Shown here: one piece after another, positions 1-9,908 of the stretch
How positions within the stretch are numbered: the stretch's first letter is position 1
Layout: each line of letters begins with the position of its first letter
Assembly: GCF_032884065.1 (NCBI RefSeq)
Contig: NC_088872.1
Span: 3,224,001-3,288,000, forward strand
DNA: 64,000 nt
Direction: 5' to 3'
From: Artemia franciscana
Lineage: Eukaryota; Arthropoda; Branchiopoda; Anostraca; Artemiidae
The notes under the pieces: model-generated
What the model was told of the DNA's origin: nothing
Database searches by the model: none
The model's input: only the letters and a program-made list of their open reading frames with translations
Program-made: the position numbers and the translations under genes

Positions 1-1
1 C

Positions 2-1030
2 TCATTCAGTCTTCTTCAATGGATTACGGACTTCTTAACTGGCAGAAAGCAAGTTGTGTTCGTAGAAGGTTGTCTCAGTAATGCCGAAGAAGAAGTTCTT
101 AGCGGAGTACCCCAGGGGTCAATTCTCGGCCCCCTTCTGTTTAATCTCTACATCAACGACCTAGTTGAGGGCATTAAATCTGACATCCTTCTCTACGCGG
201 ACGACACAAAGCTCTATCGCGTCATCTCGTCATGTGAAGACATTCACCACCTGCAGGCGGATCTCCAACGAATCGATGACTGGATGAAGAAGTGGATCAT
301 GGAAATCAATACCCAGAAAAGTCATATCCTCACTCTGGGTCCACAAAACTTTTCGTCCTCATACTTTCTTGGTTCCGCTGCACTCACTCTTAGTAGAGAA
401 GAAAGAGACCTAGGCATCTTAGTGGATTCTGAACTGAACTTCAGTAGCCACTATGAAGCTGTCGTCAAGAAGGCTTCCAAAGTTGCTGGTATGATCAGAA
501 GAAACTTCTCGTGCGAGGACGACAAAATGCTTGCTACGCTCTATAAGTCCCTTGTCCGCCCGATTCTTGAGTATGGACATTGTTCTACAAGACCATACTA
601 CAACAAGGACATAGATGCTCTCGAAAATGTTCAGAGGAGGATAACTAAATTCTCTCCCAGGTTACGCTTCCTTGTCTACGAAGAGCGGCTTAGAAAGCTT
701 GAAATCCCAACCCTCGCATATAGATTCCATCGTGGTGATCTTATTGAAATGTACAAGCTCTGCAATGGAGCCTATGATAACGTAACACCCCAGAGAATCG
801 TGCAGTTCAATAAAAATCATCTCCGAGGACATCAGTACAAAGTGAGTATGGAACGTTTTTACAAGGACATGGGCCGATGGACTTTCGGCAACCGAGTTGT
901 TCAGCATTGGAACAACTTACCAGAAAGAGTAATCTGCTCCACAAACCTACGGACATTCAAGAAGGAAGTTGATGAATATTATTCAAGTGACATTTTCTCC
1001 TTATGCAAATTTAGAAGAAATGCAAATTAA
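2..1030 (+). CDS. LINE reverse transcriptase, C-terminal part (cut by window start)
   Basis: The frame is open from base 2 to a TAA at 1028-1030, so the protein begins before the window. In order it shows the W-I-x-x-F-L-x-x-R-x-Q block, GVPQGSILGPLLFNLYIND (RT block 4) and LLYADDTKL, the catalytic YADD. The thumb region follows with W-x-x-x-W-x-x-x-I-N-x-x-K-x-x, LGILVD, YKSLVRPILEYG and LENVQRRITKF, ending in WNNLP. These are the marks of CR1/Jockey-type non-LTR retrotransposons, which copy their RNA at a nicked target. No stop or frameshift interrupts the visible 342 codons, unlike the other LINEs here, so this copy is young or recently active. The CR1 assignment is an inference from motif spacing. 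Confidence 0.88.
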   Translation, partial: SFSLLQWITDFLTGRKQVVFVEGCLSNAEEEVLSGVPQGSILGPLLFNLYINDLVEGIKSDILLYADDTKLYRVISSCEDIHHLQADLQRIDDWMKKWIMEINTQKSHILTLGPQNFSSSYFLGSAALTLSREERDLGILVDSELNFSSHYEAVVKKASKVAGMIRRNFSCEDDKMLATLYKSLVRPILEYGHCSTRPYYNKDIDALENVQRRITKFSPRLRFLVYEERLRKLEIPTLAYRFHRGDLIEMYKLCNGAYDNVTPQRIVQFNKNHLRGHQYKVSMERFYKDMGRWTFGNRVVQHWNNLPERVICSTNLRTFKKEVDEYYSSDIFSLCKFRRNAN

Positions 1031-1075
1031 GATTTTTGTTTTGTAGAGGCTTAACGGCCTGCCATCAAATTTGCG

Positions 1076-1120
<45 letters not shown>

Positions 1121-1139
1121 TACTCCAGTAGGCTACTCG
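1031..1139 (+). repeat. LINE 3' untranslated tail and poly-T tract
   Basis: Directly after the reverse transcriptase stop come about 47 bases of non-coding sequence and then an unbroken T run at 1078-1118. On the plus strand a LINE would end in poly-A, so the T run is not an obvious poly-A tail of this copy. It may belong to an element inserted on the other strand. Confidence 0.5.
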
Positions 1140-1430
1140 TATGATGTGCATGCCCTCTGAAATGATGTTAATTAAAATTACGTCATATTCTATCATTTCG
1201 TCGATCTATCATTTCGTCGAGTGTGATTTTAGAAAGCGTATAGTTAGTATTCTTTTGATATATCCAAAATAGAGCAGTTGCTACCATTTGGTAGCATGCC
1301 CTCAGAGGGAATTCAGATGTACCGAGATGAATGCTCGGAGGGCATTCAGATGTGCATGCCCTCCGAAATGATTTTAATTAAAACTGCCTCATTTGAAACG
1401 TATGTTACGGGTTACATCATAGTAATACTA
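1140..1430. repeat. Direct repeats with CATGCCCTC core
   Basis: A unit of about 45 bases (GATGTGCATGCCCTC, then GAAATGAT and TTAATTAAAA) occurs at about 1143-1187 and again at about 1346-1389. Between them the CCCTC/GAGGG core recurs in both orientations (about 1299-1340). No coding potential is seen. The unit is not recognised. Confidence 0.5.
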
Positions 1431-1440
1431 TCGGTGTAAC

Positions 1441-1846
1441 CGTAACTAGAAATATTTTTGCAGTTAACAAAAAATAAAATTATTTTATTTAGAATTTTCA
1501 GGAATTATTCTAGTTTTTTTCTGTACCTTAAATGATACTATAAACACTATTTTCATTTGTGTCCAAGAATTGGGACATAATTCAAACTTTAGCGTAAAGA
1601 GTAAGATGTTGGGGGGGGGGGCAATCCCCTTTATACACATAATAATTTCTGTTCGTTTTAAGTTTTAATGTTGCTCCTTAAATTCAGTTGAAAAATAACT
1701 AGTTTTGAAAAAAATTGACCAGAAATTAATTCGGGGAAAAAACTAATTCAGAAATTAATGTGGGGGGGGCACAAAGCGCAAAACCTACAGATAGTTATAA
1801 ATAAAATAATTTCATTTAACTGCAAAACCGCACAAATATTTCTAGT
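1441..1846. repeat. Foldback element with about 50-base inverted arms
   Basis: The left arm at about 1447-1500 (ACTAGAAATATTTTTGCAGT, then AAAATTATTTTATTT) is the imperfect reverse complement of about 1795-1845. Inside lies a diverged fragment of the HE family (about 1560-1700), recognisable by TTTAGCGTAAAGAG and by TTTCTGTTCGTTTTAAGTTT followed by a TGCTCCTTA block. Two G runs (1610-1621, 1762-1769) are present. It looks like a non-autonomous foldback transposon. Confidence 0.55.
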
Positions 1847-2034
1847 GTATGAGTAATAATTAAAATTTTTTAAATCAAACCAGAAAAATGCCTGAAAATT
1901 TTGACTCTTTACTTCAAGTTTTATGAGTTAAGTCATTTCATATGAAAATATGGGCGATCCATTATTTGTCTTTTTTGGTGTAGTTACAGGTTTAGTTATA
2001 ATTGAGACTGCCAAAATGTTAAAAAAAAAACAAA

Positions 2035-2502
2035 ATGGGCCGAGGAATAACAAAATCAGCACATAACATTTCAGATTTTCTTCATAGGAGATCCAAATGT
2101 TATTCTTTGCTCAGAAAAATGACAGAAGATAATGATCATCTTATAAAAGAAAAGCACAAGCAGCAATTATCTGAAATTCCAAGCGAATATTCACTTGAAA
2201 TAATAAATTTGCTCGAAAAAGGAATTCGTAGCAAAAAATTATTTAAAGTGGAAACTTGTATATGTATTGTAATGTATTTGGTGAGAAATTCCCAAGCATT
2301 CGTAGAAAATAATCATCGCGTACGAATAAAAAAGTTTGTGACTGAAAATTTAGATGATCGTAAATTACAGTATATTTTTCAACGAACAACAAACATACCT
2401 CATGCATATTTTATTTTTAAATCTACGAATGATCTACGAAAAGAACTAGCCTTACCACCTTTAGAATACAACTGGAAAGAACTGGAGCCTAATTTTTATT
2501 AA
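2035..2502 (+). CDS. Hypothetical protein, 155 residues, unknown family
   Basis: An ATG-initiated frame of 155 codons ends in TAA five bases before the large palindrome at 2507. The product is basic and rich in Lys, Arg, Glu and Ile (MGRGITKS at the start, LEPNFY at the end). A hydrophobic patch (ETCICIVMYLVRN, residues about 75-87) is too short and polar for a clear membrane helix. I recognise no domain. It could be an old retrocopy, since A runs precede and follow it, or a protein carried by the surrounding foldback elements. A frame this long without stops in AT-rich DNA is unlikely by chance. Confidence 0.45.
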   Translation: MGRGITKSAHNISDFLHRRSKCYSLLRKMTEDNDHLIKEKHKQQLSEIPSEYSLEIINLLEKGIRSKKLFKVETCICIVMYLVRNSQAFVENNHRVRIKKFVTENLDDRKLQYIFQRTTNIPHAYFIFKSTNDLRKELALPPLEYNWKELEPNFY

Positions 2503-2506
2503 ATAA

Positions 2507-2793
2507 AAAAAACGAGTTTTTTAACTGAAAGTAAGGAGCGACATTAAAACTTAAAACGCACAGAAATTACTTAGTATATGAAAGAGGCTGCTTCCTCATC
2601 AACGCCCCGCTCTTTACGCTAAAGTTTGACTCTTTCTCTCAATTCTTCTTTTTAAAACAGTAAAAAACTTTAGCGTAAAGAGCGGGGCGTTGATGAGGAA
2701 GCAGCCTCTTTCATATACTAAGTAATTTCTGTGCGTTTTAAGTTTTAATGTCGCTCCTTACTTTCAGTTAAAAAAACTCGTTTTTTTTATTTA
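2507..2793. repeat. Near-perfect 287-base palindrome (5' module of the HE family)
   Basis: The arms 2507-2626 and 2669-2793 are almost exact reverse complements, separated by about 42 bases. The outer ends read ACGAGTTTTTTAACTGAAAG and its complement. The inner ends carry GCTCTTTACGCTAAAG and CTTTAGCGTAAAGAGC. The transcript of either strand would fold into one long hairpin. Related half or full palindromes occur at 9641-9832, 31797-32050, 58623-58835 and 61077-61165. Confidence 0.85.
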
Positions 2794-3815
2794 ATTTCTG
2801 AACGTTTTTGAATCCATGCATGTTTTGATTTTGGCTCTCCGCAGAGGAATAATCAAAACGAAATTTTGCATATTTTTTGGGGGGGGGCTAAATGGCTTTC
2901 TCATAATTTTGATCGAATGATTTTGAGAAAAAAAGAGCGGGGGCGAAGCCTAGTTGCCCTCCGATTTTTTGGTTAATTAAAAAGGCAACTAGAACTTTTA
3001 ATTTTTTACGAATCTTTTTATTGGTAAAAGATTTACGTAACTTATAAATTAGCTTACGTAAAGAACTTTTGTATTCTCATGTTTTTATTACATATATGAG
3101 GGGATTCGCCCCATCGTCAGTACCTCGCTCTTTACACTAAAGCTTAAATTTTATCCCAATTCATTAAGAATGACCTCTGAATCACAAAAGCCGTAGAATA
3201 AATAGTTGAAATTACTAAAAGTACTTTAGCGTAAAGAGCTAGGTATCATAAGGAGGTGAGCCCCTTATATGGGTAATAATTTCTGTTTGTTTTAAGTTTT
3301 ATTGCTGTTCCTTACTTCCAGCTGAAAAAGCTTTTTCACATTTATTTTTAATTTTTTTTTTAAATAATGCCAGTAAATCCTGCGCTCCCTTCATGGAAGT
3401 TTTCTTCTCCCATGACAAATTCTCGATGGAAAGTTCCCCCAGCATATCCCCCTCTTCTCAACCCCTCCCCCCAACCAAAAAAATCCTCCTGAAAACGCCT
3501 GTATACTTCCCAATAACCATTACTATATGTAAGCACAGGTCATAGTTTGTAACTTGTTGCCCCTCCCACGGAGACTGTGGGGGAGTAAGTCGTCCCCAAA
3601 GACATAGTTATAAGGTTTTTCGACTACGTTGAATAAAATGGCTATCTCAGAATTTTGATCCGTTGACTTTGGGAAAATAATTAGCGTGGGAGGGGGCCTA
3701 GGTGCCCTCCAATTTTTTTGGTCACTTAAAAAGGGCACTAGAACTTTTCATTTCCGTTAGAATGAGCCCTCTTGCAACATTCTAGGACAACTGGGTCGAT
3801 ACGATCACCCCTGGG

Positions 3816-3854
<39 letters not shown>

Positions 3855-4213
3855 AACACGCATCCGTGATCTGCCTTCTGGCAAAAAATGCAAAATTCCA
3901 CATTTTTGTAGATAGGAGCTCGAAACTTCTACAATAGGGTTCTCTGATACCCTGAATCTGATGGTGTGATTTTCGTTAAGATTCTATGACTTTTAGGGGG
4001 TGTTTCCCCCTATTTTCTAAAATAACGCAAATTTTCTCAGGCTCGTAACTTTTGATGGGTAAGACTAAACTTGATGAAACTTATATATTTAAAACCAGCA
4101 TTAAAATGCGATTCTTTTGATATAGCTATTGGTATCAAAATTCCATTTTTTAGAGTTTTGGTTACTATTGAGCCGGGTCGCTCCTTACTACAGTTCGTTA
4201 CCACGAACTGTTT
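2507..4213 (+). mobile_element. HE-family repeat, near full-length type copy
   Basis: This 1.7-kb unit starts with the palindrome, continues through a region with two more CTTTA...TAAAG hairpin motifs (3129-3145, 3222-3238) and a C-rich block around 3410-3600, and ends in a terminal hairpin CAGTTCGTTACCACGAACTG followed by TTTGA at about 4190-4214. An A run fills 3816-3852. It has no long open frame, so it is presumably non-autonomous. At least six other copies or pieces lie in this window in both orientations. The class is unknown: the hairpin recalls a Helitron 3' end, but there is no CTRR terminus, while the internal palindrome recalls foldback elements. Confidence 0.7.
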
Positions 4214-4216
4214 GAT

Positions 4217-4311
4217 TATTAAGAATTAACGACTCTTCTTGACTACTAAGGTCCCTGCGTTAGCCCTGCAGTGCATTCCTGCAGCGTGATTCGATCCCTG
4301 GGTCCCGTAAC
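4217..4311 (-). repeat. tRNA-derived SINE fragment
   Basis: This segment matches the complete SINE at 32066-32198 over the part from TTAACGACTCTTCTTGACTA to GATTCGATCCCTGGGTCCCG. On the minus strand it keeps the B-box-like GATCGAATCA but lacks the A-box head. It abuts the terminal hairpin of the HE copy. The 5' truncation makes it a dead copy. Confidence 0.6.
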
Positions 4312-4336
4312 TGGAGCCTAAATCCATTTCCTTTAG

Positions 4337-4434
4337 TATCTTCAAAAGGATATACAAAGACTGTTGAATGTCTCTTAAAGTATGATGCTGACGTTAATAT
4401 AAGAACTAACTATTGCAAAAGTCCACTTCATTTG
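4337..4434 (+). pseudogene. Ankyrin-repeat exon fragment
   Basis: After a pyrimidine-rich acceptor (TTTCCTTTAG, AG at 4335-4336) the frame beginning at 4339 reads GYTKTVECLLKYDADVN and then SPLHL. These are the hallmarks of one ankyrin repeat (G-x-T-x-x-V-x-x-LL, ADVN, PLHL). A GT donor follows at 4435. Helitron-derived sequence begins only about six bases later. It is either a host exon cut by a Helitron or an exon picked up by one. No neighbouring exon was found. Ankyrin repeats bind proteins, and the parent gene cannot be named. Confidence 0.6.
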
Positions 4435-4440
4435 GTAGCT

Positions 4441-4900
4441 TTAATGGAGAAACAATGGGAATGTACTGCGCTTCAGGAAAAGTTAAAATTCCTCAGCTGG
4501 CTGCACCACGAGAGCCAATGAAAACTTTATGACTTTACAGATTGGGACAGCGGGACACAAATGACGACCGGGACACCGGGAAAACTGGCTGCACCACCAG
4601 AGCCGTTGAAGACCTTATGACGTTAGAGACTGGGACACCGGGACACAAATGACGACCGGGACACCAAGAAACAAGGAATATAAATGACGACCGGGACACT
4701 CAAAGGGAAATTACAGACCGGGACACCGTGACACAAATGACAACCGGGACACAGGAAATATAAATGACGACCGGGACACTCAAAGAGAAATTACAAACTG
4801 AGAATCTGGGACACAAATGACGACCAGGACACCGGGACACAGGGAATATAAATGACGACCGGGACACAGGGACACAACTACAACGGAAACGCTGGAAGGG
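4441..4900 (+). mobile_element. Helitron-derived fragment with GACGACCGGGACAC minisatellite
   Basis: The first 75 bases match the zinc-finger-like coding part of the autonomous Helitron (minus strand near 29510-29590): AACAATGGGAATG, CAGGAAAAGTTAAA and a Gly-Cys-Ala-rich stretch. From about 4537 the sequence becomes an array built on GACGACCGGGACAC, AGGGAATATAAATGACG and CTCAAAGAGAAATTACAGAC. One array unit repeats the coding tail (CTGGCTGCACCACCAGAGCC at about 4584). This ties the minisatellite to Helitron coding DNA. Confidence 0.65.
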
Positions 4901-4921
4901 TACAGGGGGATATAGTAATGC

Positions 4922-5066
<145 letters not shown>

Positions 5067-5084
5067 GCTACTTATATACTTACT

Positions 5085-6000
5085 ACTATCATTACTTATA
5101 TACGCAATAGTTTCTGTTTATTTTTGGTTCTAATGCTGCTCCTTACTTCCACATAAAAACAATTTAATGCATTTTCTCATTGTTTTTTTTTTAATAATGC
5201 TTGAAAATCCTGCGGCCCCTTCATGAAGATTTTCTTCTTACATGATAAATTTCTCTATGGAAAAAGTCCCCAAGTTACCCCCTTCCCTGACCCCCCTTTA
5301 ACGTGAAAAATCCCCCTGAAAACGTCTGTACAAGTCCCAATAACCATTAATATTTGTAAACAATGGTCATAGTTTGTAACTTGCAGCCCATCCCCTGGAG
5401 ACACTGGGGGATTACGTCGTCCCGAAAGACAAAATTTTTGGTTTTTTACTATTCTAAGCAAAATGGCTATCTCAGACTTTTGATCCAGTGACTTTGGGGG
5501 AAAATGTGGTGCACTTCAAGTTTTTGGTTAATTAAAAAGGGCACTAGAACTTTTAATTTCCGTTAGAATGAGCACTCTCACGACAGTCTAGAACCACTGA
5601 GTCGATACGACCACCCATTGGGGAAAAAAAACAAATAAACACACATCCGTGATCTATTTTCTGGCAAAAAATGCAAAATTCCACATTTTTGTAGATTTGA
5701 GCTTGAAACTTCTACAGTAAGGTTCTCCAACATGCTGAACCTGATGTTGTGATTTTTGTTAAGATTCCTTGACTTGTAGGGGGTGTTTTTTCCCTATTTT
5801 CTAAAATTAGGCAAATTATCTCAGGCTCTTAACTTTTGATTGGTCAAATTAAACTTAATGAAACTTATATATTTAGAATCAACGTAGTCAATGTGATTCT
5901 TTGATGTAACTATTGGTATAAAAATTCTATTTTTTTGAGTTTCAGTTAATATTGAGCCGGGTCGCTCTTTACTACAGTTCGTCACCACGAACTGTTTGAC
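5085..6000 (+). mobile_element. HE-family repeat, 5'-truncated copy
   Basis: It aligns with 3260-4213 of the type copy: the TGCTCCTTACTTCC block, the C-rich region at 5240-5410, the AGAATGAGC block and the terminal hairpin CAGTTCGTCACCACGAACTG ending near 5996. One loop base differs (TCACC for TTACC). The palindromic 5' module is absent. No coding potential is seen. Confidence 0.7.
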
Positions 6001-6287
<287 letters not shown>

Positions 6288-6608
6288 GGCTCCTGATGAG
6301 CCCTTATGTTGGGTGTTGCCTCTGAATTATTTGTCTATATTATTTTTTCTATTGTTCGGTAAATGACGACTTATACTTATTGACGACATGACTGCCTGTC
6401 CATGGATTATTCTTTATGGTTGATTGTGTGTGGCTATGCTGTTTGACCTATGTGATTGTATGGATGAGTAGGGTTAAGGCCTCATTCAAGTGCTGGTCTA
6501 TATTAATCACTAATTTAGGAAAACAGTCTTCCTTTTCTCCTTCTGTCTCTTTTTTTTTTTTTTTTTTTTTTTGTGTTTGTGCTGTAGCATTGGTGATTTC
6601 TCTTTTCA

Positions 6609-6661
<53 letters not shown>
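6288..6661 (+). repeat. 320-base dispersed repeat, plus copy, with (TA)n tail
   Basis: Bases 6288-6612 run from GGCTCCTGATGAGCCC to TTTCTCTTTTCATG and are the reverse complement of 23768-24080, which is also flanked by (TA)n on the CATG side. The copies differ at few positions, chiefly in a T/A run (6550-6572). Here the repeat lies between two (TA)n arrays (6160-6287 and 6611-6661). No known family is recognised. Confidence 0.7.
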
Positions 6662-6662
<1 letters not shown>

Positions 6663-6719
6663 CCTAGTTGGTTATATATAACCTAGTTAGGTTATATATA
6701 TATATATAACCTAACCTAT

Positions 6720-6835
6720 TAGGTGGGGGCACTTCGCACCCCCCACAAGCCCCCCCCCACGCGTAAGTCGTTACGCGCCATACTAGTTACGCGCCATTAT
6801 AGTTGTGTCCCTGTGTCCCACCTGTGAATATAGAT

Positions 6836-6872
<37 letters not shown>

Positions 6873-7960
6873 TTTAACTACGTAAAACTTGCGAACATAC
6901 AACATTCTTGGCTGTCCCATTGTCTGTGCATATAAATAGATTGTCAGGTTTACCGACTCTTGAACATGCAACATATAATTGTTCATGGGAAAAACAATCT
7001 GTGTTAGGATTGCCCTTGAGCTTTCTTGATGGTGATTGCTAATCGAACATTCCTTGTGTCCCCGTCGTCATTTATATATCCCCCTGTGCCCCCGGCATCC
7101 CCCTTGTAGTTGTTTCCGTGTGTCCCGGTCGTCATTTATATTCCCAGTATCTCGGTCGTCATTTGTGTCCAGTCTGTAATCTATCTTTGAGCGTCCCAGT
7201 CGTCATTTATATTCCCGGTGTCCCGGTCGTCATTTGTGTCCCAGTGTCCCAGTCTGTAATTTCTCTTTGAGTGTCCCGGTCGTCATTTATATTCCCTGTG
7301 TCCCGGTTTTTAGTTTTCTTTTTCTCCTTTATTTTTCAGTTTTTTCCTTTTTTTAGTTTTTTTCTTTTTCAGTTTTTAGTTGTTTCTTTTTAGTTTCTTT
7401 ATTAGTTTTGTTGTTTTTTTCTTTTTCTTTTTTTGTAGTTTTTACCTTTTTTTAGCTTTTTTTGTTTTTTTGTTTTTAGTTTCTTACCTTTTTTTTAGTG
7501 TTTTAGTTTTTTAGCTTTTTTAGTTTTTTTAGTATTTTCTTTTTAGTTTTCTGTAGTTTTTACCTTTTTTCGTTTTTTTTCTTCTTTTGTATTAATGCAC
7601 CAAACGACGTTTTTACCTTTGTTTAGTTTCTTTTTTAGTTTTTTTTTTCTTTTTAGTTTCTAGTTTTTTACCTTAATTTAGTTTTTTTTAGCTTTTTAGC
7701 TTTTTTAGTTTTTTTAGTATTTTCTTTTTAGTTTTTTTTTGTAGTTTTTACCTTTTTTAGTTTTTTTTTTCTTTTGTATTAATGCTAAAGCCAAGGTTCG
7801 AACCTAGAACCTCTCGGAACTGGAACATAACGCTTTACCAACTCAGCTACTTCGGCTTGAATACATTCGTTTTTGAATTAGTATATGATGAAATAATTCA
7901 GACGTCATACAATGACGTCACCCGACAGACCCACAGACAACTTATTTTTATATATATAGA
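6720..7960 (-). mobile_element. Non-autonomous Helitron N1
   Basis: Reading the minus strand, the 5' end starts at 7960 with TCTATATATATAAAAATAAG and TTGTCTGTGG. A GACGTCA-containing block, a tRNA-like segment, a long A-rich region (7310-7770), the CGGGACAC minisatellite (about 7060-7315) and a helicase-derived tail (INKAQGQS- and ACSRVGKP-like codons, 6880-7040) follow. The 3' side has the GTGGGACACAGGGACACAAC block and a degenerate hairpin region near 6720-6770. The typical hairpin plus CTAG end is rearranged here, beside CCTAGTTAGG copies. Confidence 0.75.
7784..7856 (-). other. tRNA-like sequence inside Helitron N1
   Basis: On the minus strand the 73 bases begin GCCGAAGTAGCTGAGTTGGT (A-box-like TAGCTGAGTTGG) and end with the B-box GGTTCGAACCTTGG and CTTTAGC. 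The acceptor halves pair with one mismatch and the T-arm pairs around TTCGAAC. The anticodon stem does not pair, so it is not a functional tRNA. It is more likely an RNA polymerase III promoter relic of tRNA or SINE origin. A second copy lies at 16079-16158. Confidence 0.55.
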
Positions 7961-7966
7961 TATATA

Positions 7967-8100
7967 CTAGCTGTTGGGGTGGCGCGAAGCGCCAGCCCAA
8001 CACCTAGTTGGTGGGGGTGAATCGCGCCCCCCGCGCTCTTAAGTCATTACTTGCCATATTAGTTACGCTCCATTGTAGTTGTGTCCCTATGTCCCACCTG

Positions 8101-8141
<41 letters not shown>

Positions 8142-8397
8142 GTTTTTAAATACGTAAAACTTGCAAATATACAACATTCTTTGCTGTCCCATTGTCTGTG
8201 CATATAAATAGATTGTCAGGTTTACCGACTCTTGAACATGCAACATATAATGGTCCATGGGAAAACAATCCGTATTCAGATCTATACCTCATGATTCTAA
8301 TGATTGTCCTTGAGCTTTGTTGATGGTGATCGCTAATCGACCATTCCCTGTGTTGCCGTCGTCATTTATATAACCCCCTGTGCCCCCCGGCTTCCGG
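7967..8397 (-). mobile_element. Non-autonomous Helitron N2, 5'-truncated
   Basis: The minus-strand 3' end is the CTAG at 7967-7970, preceded by a hairpin (7973-8001, stem GTTGGGGTGGCGC with one mismatch). Then come the CGCGCC blocks, the GTGGGACA block, a short (TA)n at 8103-8137 and the helicase-derived tail (8140-8330). Similarity stops at about 8397 in the first minisatellite unit. Six bases (TATATA) separate it from the 5' end of N1, so the two Helitrons sit tail to head in one TA tract. Confidence 0.75.
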
Positions 8398-9448
8398 AAA
8401 ACTTGAAACATGTTGTTAAATGGTTTATTTGCAAGTTTTTGCAATATTTTTGAATTTTCAAGTTTGAAAAGCGTCGTTGAATTATCGAATTAGTTTCTGG
8501 ATGTTTTGCACGGTCGGGTTTGAAAGCACTGGTGAAAATTTTGCACACGAACCTTTAATATTTTGTAAAAACTAACAGGAAAATCATAGAAAATTCTGGC
8601 TTTCAGGTTGAATAGACCTAATAAGGAGCCTTTTGGCAAAAAATATTTTTAAATGTGTTCTTGGTGCTTTAAAAGATTTTTTATACTTGACACGAGAAAC
8701 CAGATTGAAAATGATTTAATATGTAGCAAATGGGAAAATTCAGTATAAAACAAGGCCAAACAAAAAAGCCAAAAACACCAATTAAAAGAGAACTTACATT
8801 GAAACCGTATGCTTAGCAGCTTCTATGAGGATATTTCCTAGCCTACACCAGAAACTTAATTACAATTGATGTAACATACGATGGATACAAATTGAGTTTT
8901 TGAATTATTGCCTGTATTACCTGAAAAATCCTTTTGACTAGTATCTGCTCATTGAATTCTTAGTTTAATCCGCTTAATATTAATAACACAGACCAGTATT
9001 TAATCTAAAAACGCTTAAATAGAGTGGTTAATACCATTAGGCTGTCCCAGTTCTAAAAGAGACAGAGAAACCTTAATAGGATATTTTTTACTGAGATGGT
9101 TGCATGGGAGAGCTCAACGTTGGCAGATCAAGAGTTTTGTGAATCACGAGCCCCATTTTGTCCCTGTAATTGGAAAAGGTCTCTCGAGCATGCGTGAAAG
9201 TGTCAAACTCCGTACTTATTTGTTTTAAAACAGACTTTTTAAATAGTCCTTTTCTTTTTTGCGTACTTGTTTTCTCTCTTTAAGTCCTCTTTGTATTTTG
9301 TTTTCATTTGTTCTTTTTAATCATTTACAGTTCTTTTCAATTTTTAGGTAAAGATTTCCTAATTGAAGCTTTGAAATATCACTTATTGAAAACCGAACAA
9401 AAATTACTCTAGCCATCACCTCGAACGAGACCTCGTTTTCCGTATCAA
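8398..9448. other. No gene; old dispersed repeat pieces
   Basis: Bases 8690-8890 (CACGAGAAACCAGATTGAAA, GGCCAAACAAAAAAGCC, CTACACCAGAAACTTAATTA) are a diverged copy of the units at 14790-15260. Bases 9100-9180 (CAAGAGTTTTGTGAATCACG) resemble 13842-13900. Nothing else is recognised. No frame longer than 60 codons looks coding. Confidence 0.5.
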
Positions 9449-9832
9449 ACAGTTCGTGGTAACGAACTGTAGTAAGGAGCGACCCAGCTCAATAGTAACC
9501 AAAACTCTAAAAAATGATACCAATAGCTACATCAAAAGAATCGCATTTTAATGCTGGTTTTAAATATATAAGTTTCATCAAGTTTAGTCTTACCCATCAA
9601 AAGTTACGAGCCTGAGAAAATTTGCGTTATTTTAGAAAATAACGCTCTTTACGCTAAAGTTTTTTACTGTTTTAGAAAGAAGAATTGAGAGAAAGAGTCA
9701 AACTTTAGCGTAAAGAGCGGGGCGTTGATGAGGAAGCAGCCTCTTTCATATACGAAGTAATTTCTGTGCGTTTTAAGTTTTGATGTCACTCCTTACTTTC
9801 AGTTGAAAAAACTTGTTTTTTTTATTTAATTG
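9449..9832. repeat. HE-family chimera: terminal end joined to half palindrome
   Basis: Bases 9449-9640 are the reverse complement of the HE 3' end, starting with the hairpin CAGTTCGTGGTAACGAACTG and the GTAGTAAGGAGCGACCC block. At about 9641 the sequence switches to the inner and right arm of the plus-orientation palindrome (GCTCTTTACGCTAAAG to CTTTCAGTTGAAAAAACTTG). About 1.5 kb of the element is missing between. This is a deletion or a template-switch product. Confidence 0.65.
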
Positions 9833-9908
9833 ACTGCCTAAGACGAAAGTAAAACAGTTCAAAATAGGGATGATACCTTTTTATTGACAGTGAATAGATA
9901 TAAAATTA

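Noticed and set aside
7784..7856. Functional tRNA gene
   Set aside because: The acceptor and T arms pair, but the anticodon stem does not, and it is inside a transposon. Kept only as tRNA-like.
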